Below are positions 17,010-29,582 of a stretch of DNA of 64,000 bases, piece after piece (the stretch's first letter is position 1; every line of letters begins with the position of its first letter). The stretch lies in NCBI RefSeq assembly GCF_002003465.1, contig NZ_BDDQ01000021.1, positions 1-64,000 on the forward strand, written 5' to 3'. The notes beneath the pieces were generated by a model that did not search any database, was not told where the DNA came from, and saw only the letters and a program-made list of their open reading frames with translations. A program made the position numbers and the translations under genes. This DNA comes from Caenibacillus caldisaponilyticus. Its GTDB lineage: Bacteria; Bacillota; Bacilli; Bacillales; Sporolactobacillaceae.

Positions 17010-17453
17010 TAAGACCACCCCCGCTCGTGCACGGCTCTTATTGCATGTATATGCTAAAACAAGCGGGGGTAAGCGTGTTTTCCGAGTGGCGGCCGCTTCG
17101 GAAGCAAGCTCTAAAAAATTTTAACGCAGACGGCGTGCAAAAAACGACCTCTGATACATCCCTCCCCTGGGGATGGTGCTTGGGAAGGTATCAAGCGCGG
17201 TCGGCAATATGTTTGCCTCGAATAGATTGTAAACGGCGACTTGATGCCATTCTTCTTCGTAATATCGCGTCAATCGTCAAATCTCAACAATGATTTGCCG
17301 CTTTCGCTCCGCTCACTGCTTGTACGTATCACTGTGAACACTTATCAAGTTGAGAAGTTCTCGAGGGCATAATAAAAATGTCTGTCATATAGATAGTTCC
17401 CATGCATTTAGTATGTCTTGTTCGACTATCGCACCCTTCTAGTTCAACAAGTT
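17010..17453. other. Intergenic region, possible eroded coding remnant
   Basis: Apart from the yunB upstream region I find no intact gene. On the minus strand about 17160-17290 can be read as a short peptide (..RYYEEEWHQVAVYNLFE..) with no start and no recognised family, so it may be a relic. The right part becomes AT-rich, leading into the Nudix gene. Confidence 0.3.
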
Positions 17454-17873
17454 TTAAGTAAAAATGCGATCTAAATAATCTCCATGCCCCCGTACTAGTT
17501 CAACTTCTTCTTTGGATGAAATCCAAAAGAAACGGAATGTTAATCCCTCTTCTTCTTCACCACCTGTTGGTTGGTATTCCCATTCATTAGGAACATTTGA
17601 TACATTTATTTTATAAAAAAATCGGTGATGAATAGCTCCATCGTCATTTTTCCAATAATCTTGTGCAAGTAAATCCTCAACTTCAAAATTTTTCAGCCCT
17701 GTTTCTTCTTCAATTTCTCGAATAATCGCATGATAAGTGTCTTCCTCTGGTTTTACTGTACCTTTTGGTATCTGTATCCCTGCCTCTGCGATCGGGTGTT
17801 GGAAAACTAATACTTGTGGTTTACCTTCCTTTATTCTTGTTACATAGCCATAAACCTTTCTAATTGGTTCCAT
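17454..17873 (-). CDS. Nudix hydrolase
   Basis: The 139-residue protein has a complete Nudix box: IPKGTVKPEEDTYHAII followed by REIEEETGL (G-x5-E-x7-REUxEExGU, about residues 36-59). It should therefore hydrolyse a nucleoside diphosphate linked to another group with Mg2+. The substrate is unknown; the context gives no hint. ATG follows AGGAGGG. The gene is clearly more AT-rich than yunB or the cupin gene beside it, so it may have been acquired separately. Confidence 0.88.
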   Translation of the reverse strand: MEPIRKVYGYVTRIKEGKPQVLVFQHPIAEAGIQIPKGTVKPEEDTYHAIIREIEEETGLKNFEVEDLLAQDYWKNDDGAIHHRFFYKINVSNVPNEWEYQPTGGEEEEGLTFRFFWISSKEEVELVRGHGDYLDRIFT

Positions 17874-18078
17874 TTCAACCCTCCTATCTATTTCTCTGTA
17901 CGTTATTTCTACTATATGGTTAAATTCTATATCTATTTTCTCATCCCTTGTTCTACGTCCGTCGACCTGTTTGCTCGTCCTTCACGCTTGTCCGCTCAAG
18001 CGTTCCTTTGTACTTGCACAGCGGCAACGCGTTGGCATAGGCTATTGTGAAGTCTTTCATACAAAGGAATGGAGCGGC

Positions 18079-18729
18079 ATGGTTTTATATTTGGATTACA
18101 CGTCGCCGGATACCCGGTTCACGTTCGACGTCAACAAAAGCAAGTCGGTCGCAAAGGATCACCGCAATTTTATCAACGTCTTAGGCGTTCAACAGTTAAA
18201 CACGTTGGAAAATATATCTTTATTGGATATTTTCTTAAGCAACAACAATGTGATCGAGCCTCACTATCACCAAAACGCCGCCGAGCTCGTCTACTGCATA
18301 TCCGGTTCCGCCATGGTATCGATGCTGAACCCGTTTACGAAACACATTCACAACTATCCGATCAAACCGGGGCAAGTGGTCAACGTGCCACAAGGCTGGT
18401 GGCATTATGAAGTCGCGACGAGCGATCATACACACCTTCTGGCCATATTTAATGCACCGACTCCTGAAGTGATTTTAGGTTCGGATCTCTTGAAGCTTAC
18501 GCCCGCCAATATCATCGCGCACACCTATTGCCTCGATGAAAACGAATGGAAAAGGACGACCGCTCCCATTCGCCCCAATATGTTTATAGGTCCGCCAAAA
18601 GACTGTCATCGCGAACCGGCTCAACACGATCAAGATCGATCGACCGAAAAAAATCAGAACGGCATTCCTTATTACCCTCAAACCCCCTATTATTCCCCCT
18701 ATCATCAACCGCGTTATTCAGGCTATTAA
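18079..18729 (+). CDS. Cupin-domain protein
   Basis: The 216-residue protein has one cupin barrel. Motif 1 is visible as EPHYHQNAAELVYCISGSAM (two His and a Glu for metal binding) and motif 2 as VPQGWWHYEVAT. It therefore resembles small oxalate decarboxylase-like or cupin_2 proteins and probably binds Mn or Fe. The C-terminal 40 residues are low-complexity, rich in Pro, Tyr and Gln (ending YYSPYHQPRYSGY), a style seen in spore-coat proteins. A coat location is an inference. ATG at 18079 follows GGAG closely. It may be functionally linked to the dehydrogenase gene downstream. Confidence 0.8.
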   Translation: MVLYLDYTSPDTRFTFDVNKSKSVAKDHRNFINVLGVQQLNTLENISLLDIFLSNNNVIEPHYHQNAAELVYCISGSAMVSMLNPFTKHIHNYPIKPGQVVNVPQGWWHYEVATSDHTHLLAIFNAPTPEVILGSDLLKLTPANIIAHTYCLDENEWKRTTAPIRPNMFIGPPKDCHREPAQHDQDRSTEKNQNGIPYYPQTPYYSPYHQPRYSGY

Positions 18730-18945
18730 TAAACTGAAAGAAAACAACTCTCTTCTCCCGTTTCCGTGTCCGCTGCATTTTCGACGCTTTGGCATCCAAG
18801 CCGTACGGATGCGTATTTTTATTTGTTCCGGCATCACCTTAAAAAAATGCAGCGCGAATGATGAAAAGATGGAACCGACCGACACCAACCGGAGAGTGGG
18901 CGAATATTTTGCTGTTGGGCTAAAGTGCAACGAGGAGGACTCGCC

Positions 18946-19845
18946 ATGGTTCCAATGTATCCGTATTACGATTATGAAGTGCGCTGCCGGCAGGTGCCGA
19001 TTACTTTTCCGGCCCAGCATCAGAACGTCCAACCCGGTCTGGAATATTTAATGCGCCCGATTCCGATATCCGACAATCCCGAATACAAGGGAAGCGGGAA
19101 ATTAGTCGGTAAAGTCGCTGTCATCACCGGTGGTGACAGCGGTATCGGCCGCGCCGTGGCAATCGGCTTCGCCAAAGAAGAGGCGGATATCGCGATCGTT
19201 TACTTGTATGAACGCGAAGATGCCGTAGCGACCAAACGGATGGTGGAAAGTTACGGGCGGCGCTGCCTGCTCATCGAAGGGGATTTGCGGCATTCCGGTT
19301 TTTCCAAAGAGGTGATAAGAAGAACGCTTGAATATTATGGAAAGATCGACGTACTTGTTTTGAACCAAGGCGTTCAATTCGTTCAGGAAAGCTTATTGGA
19401 TATTTCCGACGAACAGCTTGAAGATACGTTCCGCACCAACATTTTTCCGCTTTTCTACATGACTAAGGCCGCGCTTCCTTATCTGAAACCGGGGAGCTCG
19501 ATTATTTCGACGGCATCCGTCACCGCCTATGCCGGTGCCCCGTTACTTGTCGATTATTCCGCGACAAAAGGCGCTGTGGTCTCCTTCACCCGTTCCTTGT
19601 CGCTCCAATTGATCGGTAAGGGGATACGCGTCAACGCCGTGGCTCCGGGCCCCATTTGGACCCCGCTCATCGTATCCAGCTTTTCGGCCGAGCATGTCAA
19701 GACGTTTGGTTTGGAGACGCCCATGAAACGCGCCGGACAGCCGTACGAACTGGCACCCGCCTACATTTATTTGGCATCCGCTGATTCATCCTATGTAACG
19801 GGACAGGTGCTTCATGTCAATGGCGGCATAATGACGGAAACCTGA
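18946..19845 (+). CDS. Short-chain dehydrogenase/reductase (YhdF/YdaD-like)
   Basis: The 299-residue NAD(P)-dependent oxidoreductase has a 45-residue N-terminal extension rich in Tyr, Pro and Gln, which is common in the YhdF/YhxC/YdaD group of Bacillus. The Rossmann motif VITGGDSGIGRAVAIGF (about residue 66) follows. The expected NAG is NQG here (VLNQGVQF). The catalytic Ser is in IISTASVTAY and Tyr/Lys in DYSATKGA. VNAVAPGPIWTPL and the end VTGQVLHVNGG complete the family pattern. ATG at 18946 follows GAGGAGG. Relatives are general-stress or spore proteins; the substrate is unknown. Confidence 0.88.
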   Translation: MVPMYPYYDYEVRCRQVPITFPAQHQNVQPGLEYLMRPIPISDNPEYKGSGKLVGKVAVITGGDSGIGRAVAIGFAKEEADIAIVYLYEREDAVATKRMVESYGRRCLLIEGDLRHSGFSKEVIRRTLEYYGKIDVLVLNQGVQFVQESLLDISDEQLEDTFRTNIFPLFYMTKAALPYLKPGSSIISTASVTAYAGAPLLVDYSATKGAVVSFTRSLSLQLIGKGIRVNAVAPGPIWTPLIVSSFSAEHVKTFGLETPMKRAGQPYELAPAYIYLASADSSYVTGQVLHVNGGIMTET

Positions 19846-19998
19846 AAGCATTCGATGCATTTCCCGCACGCCTTCCGGTTCAAACACCGACTGATAAGAT
19901 TTTAAAATATTGGTTCCTATCCGCTATTCATATAAGCTCGACGTCCTTTTTTCGCCACACTTTTAACAGCACGCACATGCGACCATCTTTTAGAGAAG

Positions 19999-20033
19999 CA
20001 AAATAAAAGACGTGTCCGAAAGGCACGGACACG
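19999..20033 (-). terminator. Likely terminator of the suf operon
   Basis: GTGTCCG(TGCCTTT)CGGACAC followed by GTCTTTTATTTT on the minus strand, about 180 bases after the sufB stop. The T tract is interrupted but rich enough. Confidence 0.6.
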
Positions 20034-20120
20034 CCAACGCGAAGGAACTGCCAACATGGCGCTAAAAGATCGAAAAATGATGGACCGATCTCTAGAAAAT
20101 TATTTTCGTACAAATAATTA

Positions 20121-20147
20121 ATGGGTGCCCAAAAGGTGGGCACCCAT
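20121..20147. terminator. Perfect hairpin downstream of sufB
   Basis: ATGGGTGCCC and GGGCACCCAT form a perfect 10-bp stem around a 7-base loop. T tracts on either side are weak, so it could be an mRNA-stabilising 3' end rather than a terminator. Confidence 0.55.
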
Positions 20148-20210
20148 TTGTGGTTGGACATTTCTTGGACATTTCGCCCGTTTTTCGCGAAAAACCTTGA
20201 TATGATGGGC

Positions 20211-21608
20211 TTAACCGATGCTGCCTTCCATTTCGAATTTGATCAAGCGGTTCATTTCAACGGCGTATTCCATCGGCAGTTCTTTCGTAAACGGTTCGAT
20301 GAAGCCCATGACGATCATTTCCGTCGCTTCTTGTTCGGAAATGCCGCGGCTCATCAAATAGAAGAGCTGCTCTTCGGACACCTTGGAAACCTTCGCTTCG
20401 TGTTCCAACGAAATGTACGGGTTCAAGATTTCGTTGTACGGAATGGTGTCGGACGTCGATTGATTGTCCATGATCAACGTGTCGCATTCCACGTTCGACC
20501 GCGAATTGGTCGCCTTCGGCCCGAAATGGACTTTGCCGAGATAGGTGACCTTGCCGCCGTTGCGCGAAATCGATTTGGACACGATCGTCGACGACGTATT
20601 CGGCGCCACGTGTTCCATTTTGGCCCCGGCGTGTTGGTGTTGGCCTTTCCCGGCGATCGCGATCGACAGCGTGTTGCCGCGGGCGCCTTCGCCGGCCAAG
20701 ATGACGGACGGATATTTCATCGTCAATTTCGAGCCGATGTTCCCGTCGATCCATTCCATCGTCGCGTTTTCGTAAGCGATCGCCCGCTTCGTGACGAGGT
20801 TATAAACGTTGTTGGCCCAGTTTTGGATCGTCGTGTAGCGGCAATAGGCGTCTTTTTTCACGATGATTTCAACGACTGCGGCGTGCAGCGAATTCGTCGT
20901 ATAAATCGGCGCCGTGCAGCCTTCCACGTAGTGGACGGATGCGCCTTCGTCGACGATGATGAGCGTCCGTTCAAATTGGCCCATGTTTTCGGAATTGATG
21001 CGGAAGTAAGCTTGGAGCGGCGTTTCGCATTTGACGCCCGGCGGCACATAGATGAACGAACCGCCCGACCAAACCGCGGAGTTCAACGCCGCGAACTTGT
21101 TGTCGGAATACGGGATGACCGTCGCGAAATACTTTTTGAACAGCTCTTCGTTTTCGCGCAGCGCGGAATCGGTGTCTTTGAAGATGATGCCTTTTGCTTC
21201 AAGATCCTCTTTTATGCTGTGGTAAACGACTTCCGATTCGTATTGCGCCGAAACGCCGGCCAGATATTTTTGTTCGGCTTCCGGAATCCCGAGCCGGTCA
21301 AAAGTGCGCTTGATTTCTTCCGGAACTTCGTCCCACGAACGGCCGGTTTTTTCCGTCGGCTTGACGTAATAGGTGATGTCGTCAAAATTAAGATCGTTCA
21401 GGTTGCCGCCCCATTGCGGCATCGGGCGTTTATAAAAATGCTCCAAGGCTTTCAAGCGGAATTCGAGCATCCATTTCGGTTCGTTTTTCATGCGCGAAAT
21501 TTCTTCCACGACTTCCCGCGTCAAACCGCGATCCGCGCGATAAACGGCGATGTCCCGATCTCTGAAGCCGTATTTGTATTCGCCGATTTCCGGCATTTGT
21601 TTCGCCAT
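20211..21608 (-). CDS. sufB: SufB, Fe-S assembly scaffold subunit
   Basis: SufB (465 residues) forms the SufBC2D complex on which Fe-S clusters are built in the cytosol. Visible are [24 protein letters not shown]-type helical N-terminus, the beta-helix core with [20 protein letters not shown] and [20 protein letters not shown], and the C-terminal [18 protein letters not shown]. The C-terminal region is homologous to SufD upstream. It is the last gene of sufCDSUB, the Firmicutes order. ATG follows AAGGAGGGG. Confidence 0.95.
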   Translation of the reverse strand: MAKQMPEIGEYKYGFRDRDIAVYRADRGLTREVVEEISRMKNEPKWMLEFRLKALEHFYKRPMPQWGGNLNDLNFDDITYYVKPTEKTGRSWDEVPEEIKRTFDRLGIPEAEQKYLAGVSAQYESEVVYHSIKEDLEAKGIIFKDTDSALRENEELFKKYFATVIPYSDNKFAALNSAVWSGGSFIYVPPGVKCETPLQAYFRINSENMGQFERTLIIVDEGASVHYVEGCTAPIYTTNSLHAAVVEIIVKKDAYCRYTTIQNWANNVYNLVTKRAIAYENATMEWIDGNIGSKLTMKYPSVILAGEGARGNTLSIAIAGKGQHQHAGAKMEHVAPNTSSTIVSKSISRNGGKVTYLGKVHFGPKATNSRSNVECDTLIMDNQSTSDTIPYNEILNPYISLEHEAKVSKVSEEQLFYLMSRGISEQEATEMIVMGFIEPFTKELPMEYAVEMNRLIKFEMEGSIG

Positions 21609-21655
21609 GCGAGTCCCCTCCTTAAAATTTGTTCTTCAAGCCAATCTACTTATAA

Positions 21656-24625
<2,970 letters not shown>

Positions 24626-24651
24626 TTTGCTCCTCCTTTGTCCGTCCGAAA

Positions 24652-25440
24652 TTACGCTTCTTGCTCGACGACTTCATCGTCTTCGATGCCGAGCTCTTTT
24701 TTCAAACCGTCGTAACCTTCGGCTTCGAGGCGTTCGGCGAGTTCCGGACCGCCGGACTTGACGATGCGGCCTTGCATCATGACATGGACTTTATCCGGTT
24801 TGATGTAGTTGAGCAAGCGTTGATAGTGCGTGATGATCAGGCAGCCGAATTCCGGCGAACGCATGGCGTTGACGCCTTTCGCGACGATTTTCAGCGCGTC
24901 GATGTCAAGGCCCGAGTCGATTTCATCCAAAATCGCGATCTTCGGTTCGAGCATCATCAATTGGAGGATTTCATTGCGTTTTTTCTCGCCGCCGGAGAAG
25001 CCTTCGTTGAGGTAGCGGTTGGCGAATTCTTCGTCGATGTCGAGCAGTTTCATTTTTTCGTCGAGCTTTTTGATGAACTGCATCACCGGGATTTCATTGC
25101 CTTCGCCGCGGCGAGCGTTGATGGCCGTTCTCAAGAAATCGGCATTCGTGACGCCGCTGATTTCGCTCGGATATTGCATCGCGAGGAACAAGCCGGCGCG
25201 GGCGCGTTCGTCGACTTCCATTTCCAAAAGATCTTGTCCGTCAAAGGTGACTTTACCGCCGGTAATTTCATATTTCGGATGACCCATGAGCGCCGACGCG
25301 AGCGTCGATTTGCCGGTACCATTCGGACCCATGACGGCGTGAATTTCCCCGCCTTTTATTTCAAGGCTGAAGCCTTTGACGATTTCTTTACCCTCGATGG
25401 AAACGTGCAGATCTTCAATCTTGAGAGTCGGTTGTGCCAT
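24652..25440 (-). CDS. sufC: SufC, ABC-type ATPase of Fe-S assembly
   Basis: SufC (262 residues) is the soluble ABC ATPase that drives the SufBC2D complex. Walker A is GPNGTGKSTLASAL (about residue 39), the signature is EGFSGGEKKRNEI and Walker B is IAILDEIDSGLDIDAL. ATG at 25440 is chosen for its GGAGG and the standard start MAQPTLKIEDLHV. It is the first gene of the operon, preceded by a promoter with AATGAGAATA repeats also found at yutI. Confidence 0.95.
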   Translation of the reverse strand: MAQPTLKIEDLHVSIEGKEIVKGFSLEIKGGEIHAVMGPNGTGKSTLASALMGHPKYEITGGKVTFDGQDLLEMEVDERARAGLFLAMQYPSEISGVTNADFLRTAINARRGEGNEIPVMQFIKKLDEKMKLLDIDEEFANRYLNEGFSGGEKKRNEILQLMMLEPKIAILDEIDSGLDIDALKIVAKGVNAMRSPEFGCLIITHYQRLLNYIKPDKVHVMMQGRIVKSGGPELAERLEAEGYDGLKKELGIEDDEVVEQEA

Positions 25441-25500
25441 ATGCCTATAACCTCCATTTTTTACATGGTTATTTAAAATTGTGCTTCCTGGCCGGAATAA

Positions 25501-25560
25501 TATTCTCAATCTATTCTCATTCTAATCTAATATTTAATCCAAAGCAAGGCAAAACATCAA
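25501..25560 (-). promoter_or_regulatory. sufC promoter with tandem TGAGAAT repeats
   Basis: On the minus strand TTGATG (25555-25560) and TTAAAT (25532-25537) are 17 bases apart. Just downstream lie AATGAGAATA (25513-25522) and ATTGAGAATA (25501-25510), two copies 12 bases apart. The same motif, spacing and position relative to the -10 occur at yutI. This would suit a repressor site; the protein is unknown. Confidence 0.5.
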
Positions 25561-25778
25561 AATATATATTGTTTAAGGCGGAGTCCATTAATCCCGTCCA
25601 CCACACGAACTTCTTACTTCTTGATGATCTATATTATTATAATTTAAACGAGAATGGACTTTCAAAATCAGATGCAGCCGAGTACGTTTCCCGAAAACCT
25701 TGCAGATTTTATGCAGCGTTAATTTATAATTATCCCCCTGTACATGGTAACAGCCTCGGCTCCACTCATTTTGTTCTT

Positions 25779-25811
25779 AAAAAATAAAAAAACCAGCCTT
25801 TCGCTGGTTTG
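25779..25811 (-). terminator. Terminator of the metY-metX-hom operon
   Basis: AAACCAGC(GAAAG)GCTGGTTT with a run of T (TTTTTATTTTTT) on the minus strand, about 50 bases after the hom stop. Confidence 0.88.
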
Positions 25812-25861
25812 TTAGCATCTTAAACTGTTTTCATATAAATTCATCTTTCTGCCAATCCCTT

Positions 25862-26851
25862 TTATCCCCTCGGCAAGGCCAGCGTCCCGCGCCGCTTGGC
25901 CACGATGGCGACGAGATCCTCGATCATTGCGCTTGCCGTCGGAAACCCTCCCGCCCCGGGGCCGATCAACGTGAGACGACCGAGCCAATCCGTCTCAAGC
26001 GCAATCGCATTGTCGACCCCTTCGATGCCGTACAAGGGATGGTCGCGGCCGACCGAACGCGGTTCGACCTTGGCGGCGATCCTCCCGTCATCGGTGAGGC
26101 GCGCTTCCGCGATCAGCCTGATGCGCTGGCCCTTGCTTTCCGCATCCTGTATGTCGGACAAGCGGATGCGGTCGATGCCTCGGCACACGACTTCCGACCA
26201 GTCCGGCTGGCTCCCGAAGACGGTGCCGCACAAAATCATCAATTTATAAAAAGCGTCCATGCCTTGGATGTCATAGGACGGATCGGCTTCCGCATAGCCC
26301 TTTTCCTGCGCCGCAGCGAGCGCCTCGGAAAAAGGGCATCCGTTTTCGCGCATGACCGTCAAAATATAATTGCTCGTGCCGTTGAGAATGCCTTCCACGC
26401 TCCTCACGCGATTGACATGCAGGAGATCGCGGATCGTCCGGATGATCGGCACGCCGCCGGCCACCGTCGCTTCATAACCGATGGGCACGTCTTTGGTTCT
26501 TGCCGTATCCTGCAGCCTTTTCCCCTCGATGGCATACATCGCCTTATTGGCCGTAATGACCGGAATCCCCCGCTCAAGCGCTTCTTTGAGATAAGAAAAG
26601 GCCGGTTCGACGCCGACGATCGCCTCCATGACGACATGGATGTCCCGATCGTTCAACACTTGAGAAAAGTCGGTGGAAACGCGCGTCGTCTTTGGCAAAT
26701 CCCTGGGCTTTCGCTCATCTTTAATCACGACATCCGTGATGCGCACCTCATCCCCGAGCAACGCTTCAACTTCTTTCCGACGCCGTGCCAGAAGCCGCCA
26801 GACGCTTGAGCCAACCGTCCCGAAACCGAGCAAGGCGATATTAATCGCCAT
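25862..26851 (-). CDS. hom: Homoserine dehydrogenase lacking the ACT domain
   Basis: The 329-residue enzyme reduces aspartate semialdehyde to homoserine. It shows the NAD(P) site IALLGFGTVGSSVWRLL, the substrate/catalytic region KAMYAIEGKRL and GGVPIIRTIRDL, and NGTSNYILTVM with GYAEADPSYD. The usual Bacillus enzyme is about 430 residues with a C-terminal ACT domain for threonine feedback. Here the protein ends right after the catalytic domain (MIEDLVAIVAKRRGTLALPRG), so it should not be threonine-inhibited in that way. It overlaps the end of metX and lies in a SAM-riboswitch operon, suggesting a copy dedicated to methionine. Confidence 0.9.
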   Translation of the reverse strand: MAINIALLGFGTVGSSVWRLLARRRKEVEALLGDEVRITDVVIKDERKPRDLPKTTRVSTDFSQVLNDRDIHVVMEAIVGVEPAFSYLKEALERGIPVITANKAMYAIEGKRLQDTARTKDVPIGYEATVAGGVPIIRTIRDLLHVNRVRSVEGILNGTSNYILTVMRENGCPFSEALAAAQEKGYAEADPSYDIQGMDAFYKLMILCGTVFGSQPDWSEVVCRGIDRIRLSDIQDAESKGQRIRLIAEARLTDDGRIAAKVEPRSVGRDHPLYGIEGVDNAIALETDWLGRLTLIGPGAGGFPTASAMIEDLVAIVAKRRGTLALPRG

Positions 26852-27935
26852 TCAACCACTCCCTTATCCGTCCGCCCCACTTCTCAAACTCGGTCAAAAA
26901 GCCGTCATGCCCGTACTCTGTCTCCACTTCAAAAAAGGCGGAGGCCGGCTGGACGGTGCGGTGAACCTCCACCATTTGCCGGATCATCTCCGGCGGATAC
27001 AAGAGATCGCCGCGGAACCCTATGCCGAGCAGCGGGGCTTTAAGCTCTTTGATCGCCCGGCGCCATCCGCCTCGTCCCCGGCCGATGTCATGGCTGTCCA
27101 TGGCTTTCAACAAGTAGAGATAACTGTTCGGGTCAAAGCGGCGGGCCAGTTTTTTCCCTTGATAGCGAAGGTAGGATTCGATTTGAAAAGCCGTTTCATC
27201 ATGGCTGTTTCCCCAACCGTCTTTCCTTTCTCTTTGGAAGCGCCGATTGAACAGCGCCTGCGAACGGTATGTGACCATGCCGACCATGCGCGCGGTTTCC
27301 AGACCGGCGGAAGGCGGGCGCTCGGGATCGTAACGCCCGCCGCGCCACGCCGGGTCATCCATGATCGCTTTTCTCCCGATGGCGTTGAAGGCCATGGCGT
27401 AATCCGTCACATACGGCGTCGCCGCCAGGCAAATTACTTTATTGAAGCGATCCGGCGCTGAAATACCGAGCTCGAGCGCAAGCATGCCGCCGAGCGACCC
27501 GCCGATGACCGCCTCGACTTGGCGGATGCCGAGCCGGTTCAGCGCGATCAGCTGCACCTTGGCTATGTCACGAACCGTGACAAAAGGAAAATCCGTCTGA
27601 TACGGCTTTCCCGTGTCCGGATTGGTGGATGCGGGGCCCGTTGAGCCGCTGCAGCCGCCGAGAACATTGAAGGTAATGACTTGATAGCGTTCGGTGTCAA
27701 TCGGAAGTCCGGCGCCGACGAGCCCGCTCCACCAGCCGTCCCCGGCATATCCCACCGTTTCGTGGTTGCCGGTCAACGCATGGCACACCAGAATGACGGG
27801 CGCATCGGGGTTGCCGACCATCTCGAAGCGCAGCGACGCACGCCGAAGGGTCGCGCCCGACTCGAGCGCCACCGCGCCGAGATCGACATCGCCGTGAATC
27901 GGACGCAACGCTGCCCTATCTGCGATGACGCGCAC
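26841..27935 (-). CDS. metX: Homoserine O-acetyltransferase
   Basis: The 364-residue alpha/beta-hydrolase-fold enzyme activates homoserine with an acyl group from acetyl-CoA in the first committed step to methionine. The nucleophile elbow is VIGGSLGGMLALE (Ser about residue 150). The oxyanion region ALTGNHETVG, the catalytic Asp near GFRGDLLYPPEM and the His in ETEYGHDGFLTEF are visible. MetX sequences of this type may use acetyl- or succinyl-CoA; the acceptor cannot be settled by eye. GTG at 27935 follows GGGAGG. It is the middle gene of the operon. Confidence 0.9.
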   Translation of the reverse strand: MRVIADRAALRPIHGDVDLGAVALESGATLRRASLRFEMVGNPDAPVILVCHALTGNHETVGYAGDGWWSGLVGAGLPIDTERYQVITFNVLGGCSGSTGPASTNPDTGKPYQTDFPFVTVRDIAKVQLIALNRLGIRQVEAVIGGSLGGMLALELGISAPDRFNKVICLAATPYVTDYAMAFNAIGRKAIMDDPAWRGGRYDPERPPSAGLETARMVGMVTYRSQALFNRRFQRERKDGWGNSHDETAFQIESYLRYQGKKLARRFDPNSYLYLLKAMDSHDIGRGRGGWRRAIKELKAPLLGIGFRGDLLYPPEMIRQMVEVHRTVQPASAFFEVETEYGHDGFLTEFEKWGGRIREWLNGD

Positions 27936-27945
27936 GGCTCCTCCC

Positions 27946-29262
27946 TCAACTTTTCACACCGATTGAAGCGGCTTCATCGACTTTTTCCAAGGCCTGCTCC
28001 AAGTCGGCGATGAGGTCGTTGACGTCCTCGATGCCGACCGACAAGCGCACCAAATCTTCCGTCACGCCCGTTTTTGCAAGATCTTCGGCGCTGAGCTGCT
28101 GATGGGTCGTCGTCGCGGGATGAATGATGAGCGACTTCGCGTCGCCGACATTGGCGAGGTGGGACCACAACCTCACCGAATCGATCAGCTTGCTGCCGCT
28201 CGCCCGCCCTCCTTTGATGCCGAAATTGACGATGGAGCCAAAGCCGCCTTTCAAATATTTTTTCGCCAATTCATGCGACGGGTGATCCGGTAAACCGGGA
28301 TAGGACACCCATGACACCTTCGGGTGATCCAGCAGAAAATCAACGATTTTTTCCGCGTTTTTTTGATGCGCCGGTATCCTTAAATGCAGCGTTTCAATGC
28401 CTTGGAGAATAAGGAAGGCGTTAAACGGGCTCAGGCACGCGCCGAAGTCCCGAAGCAACTGAACGCGCAGCTTCGTGATGTACGCGGCCGCTCCGATATC
28501 TTGGGCGTAGCGGAGGCCATGATAGCTCGCATCGGGTTCGGTAAATTCCGGAAAACGGCCGGAAGCCCAGTCGAAATGGCCGCTGTCGACGACGATGCCG
28601 CCGATCGCCGTGCCGTGCCCGCCGAGCCATTTCGTCAACGAATGGACGACGATGTCGGCTCCCCATTTGATCGGCTGGCAAAGGTACGGCGTGGCGAACG
28701 TGTTATCGATAATGAGCGGGAGACCGGCTTCGTGCGCGATTTGGGCGACCGCTTCGACGTCGAGCACGTTCAAGCTCGGATTGCCGATGATCTCCCCGAA
28801 TATCGCTTTCGTTCTCGGCGTGATCGCCTCTCTGAATTTTTCGGGATCGGTGCCGTCGACGAATTTGACATGGATGCCGATTTTCGGAAACGTGACGGCA
28901 AACAAGTTATACGTTCCGCCGTACAAATCGGTGGAGGCGACGATTTCATCGCCAGGGCCGGCGATGTTGAGTATCGACAAAGCGATCGCCGCCATGCCCG
29001 ACGACAGCGCCAGCGCGCCGATGCCGCCTTCCAGTTCGGCGACGCGTTCTTCTAAAACTTCGGTCGTCGGGTTCATAATGCGCGTGTAAATATTCCCCGC
29101 TTCTTCCAGACCAAACAATTTGCGCGCGTGTTCCGTGTTGTCAAAGACATACGACGTCGTTTGATAGATCGGCACCGCTCGGGCATGGGTTGCCGGGTCG
29201 GGCGTTTGCCCGCCGTGAACGCTCACCGTGGCAAATCCTTGATTTTCCAATGATTTTGACAT
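27946..29262 (-). CDS. metY: O-acetylhomoserine sulfhydrylase (MetY)
   Basis: The 438-residue PLP enzyme makes homocysteine from O-acetylhomoserine and sulfide. It has [40 protein letters not shown], and the PLP lysine in [19 protein letters not shown] (about residue 209). [16 protein letters not shown] and [18 protein letters not shown] complete the Cys/Met-metabolism PLP family pattern. The length and HSLTKW motif favour MetY over MetB/MetC. ATG at 29262 follows AGGGGG. It is first in the operon, directly behind the tandem SAM riboswitches. Confidence 0.92.
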   Translation of the reverse strand: MSKSLENQGFATVSVHGGQTPDPATHARAVPIYQTTSYVFDNTEHARKLFGLEEAGNIYTRIMNPTTEVLEERVAELEGGIGALALSSGMAAIALSILNIAGPGDEIVASTDLYGGTYNLFAVTFPKIGIHVKFVDGTDPEKFREAITPRTKAIFGEIIGNPSLNVLDVEAVAQIAHEAGLPLIIDNTFATPYLCQPIKWGADIVVHSLTKWLGGHGTAIGGIVVDSGHFDWASGRFPEFTEPDASYHGLRYAQDIGAAAYITKLRVQLLRDFGACLSPFNAFLILQGIETLHLRIPAHQKNAEKIVDFLLDHPKVSWVSYPGLPDHPSHELAKKYLKGGFGSIVNFGIKGGRASGSKLIDSVRLWSHLANVGDAKSLIIHPATTTHQQLSAEDLAKTGVTEDLVRLSVGIEDVNDLIADLEQALEKVDEAASIGVKS

Positions 29263-29361
29263 GTCAACATCCCCCTTGAAAGTATTAACGGGTGAAACCC
29301 GTTGTTGCCGAAGCCGCACAATGAATGAAATAAGAGGGCTGTCCCCGGGTTTTTCCGGGAA

Positions 29362-29520
29362 CTAAAAAACCCCTTCCATCCGAAGGATAAGAAGGGGTTT
29401 AGACCGCTCTTATCTTTCAGGATGGCACGCATCCTGCTGGAATTGGCACCTATCCGAAGGGGTTCCTTCGGGGTTGCCGGGCTTCATCGGGCCAGTCCCT
29501 CCGCCGCTCTGGATAAGAGA
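29362..29520 (-). promoter_or_regulatory. SAM-I riboswitch (S-box), gene-proximal copy, with terminator
   Basis: Read on the minus strand, the element opens CTCTTATCCAGAGCGG, continues GGGACTGGCCCGATGAAGCC and GGCAACC, has GGTGCCAATTCC and closes GAAAGATAAGAG. These are the hallmark S-box helices P1-P4 (P1 pairs 29512-29519 with 29407-29414). A terminator follows: AAACCCCTTC...GAAGGGGTTT with T6 (29364-29400). High SAM should stop transcription of metY-metX-hom. Confidence 0.95.
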
Positions 29521-29582
29521 TTCATTCCACTTTCATTAAGTTGTCGGAATTGCCGACGCGTGAGCGTTCACGCTGGCGCCAA

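Noticed and set aside
20012-20147. A CRISPR-like pair of palindromes
   Set aside because: Only two unrelated hairpins with no repeat/spacer periodicity; terminator-like structures explain them.
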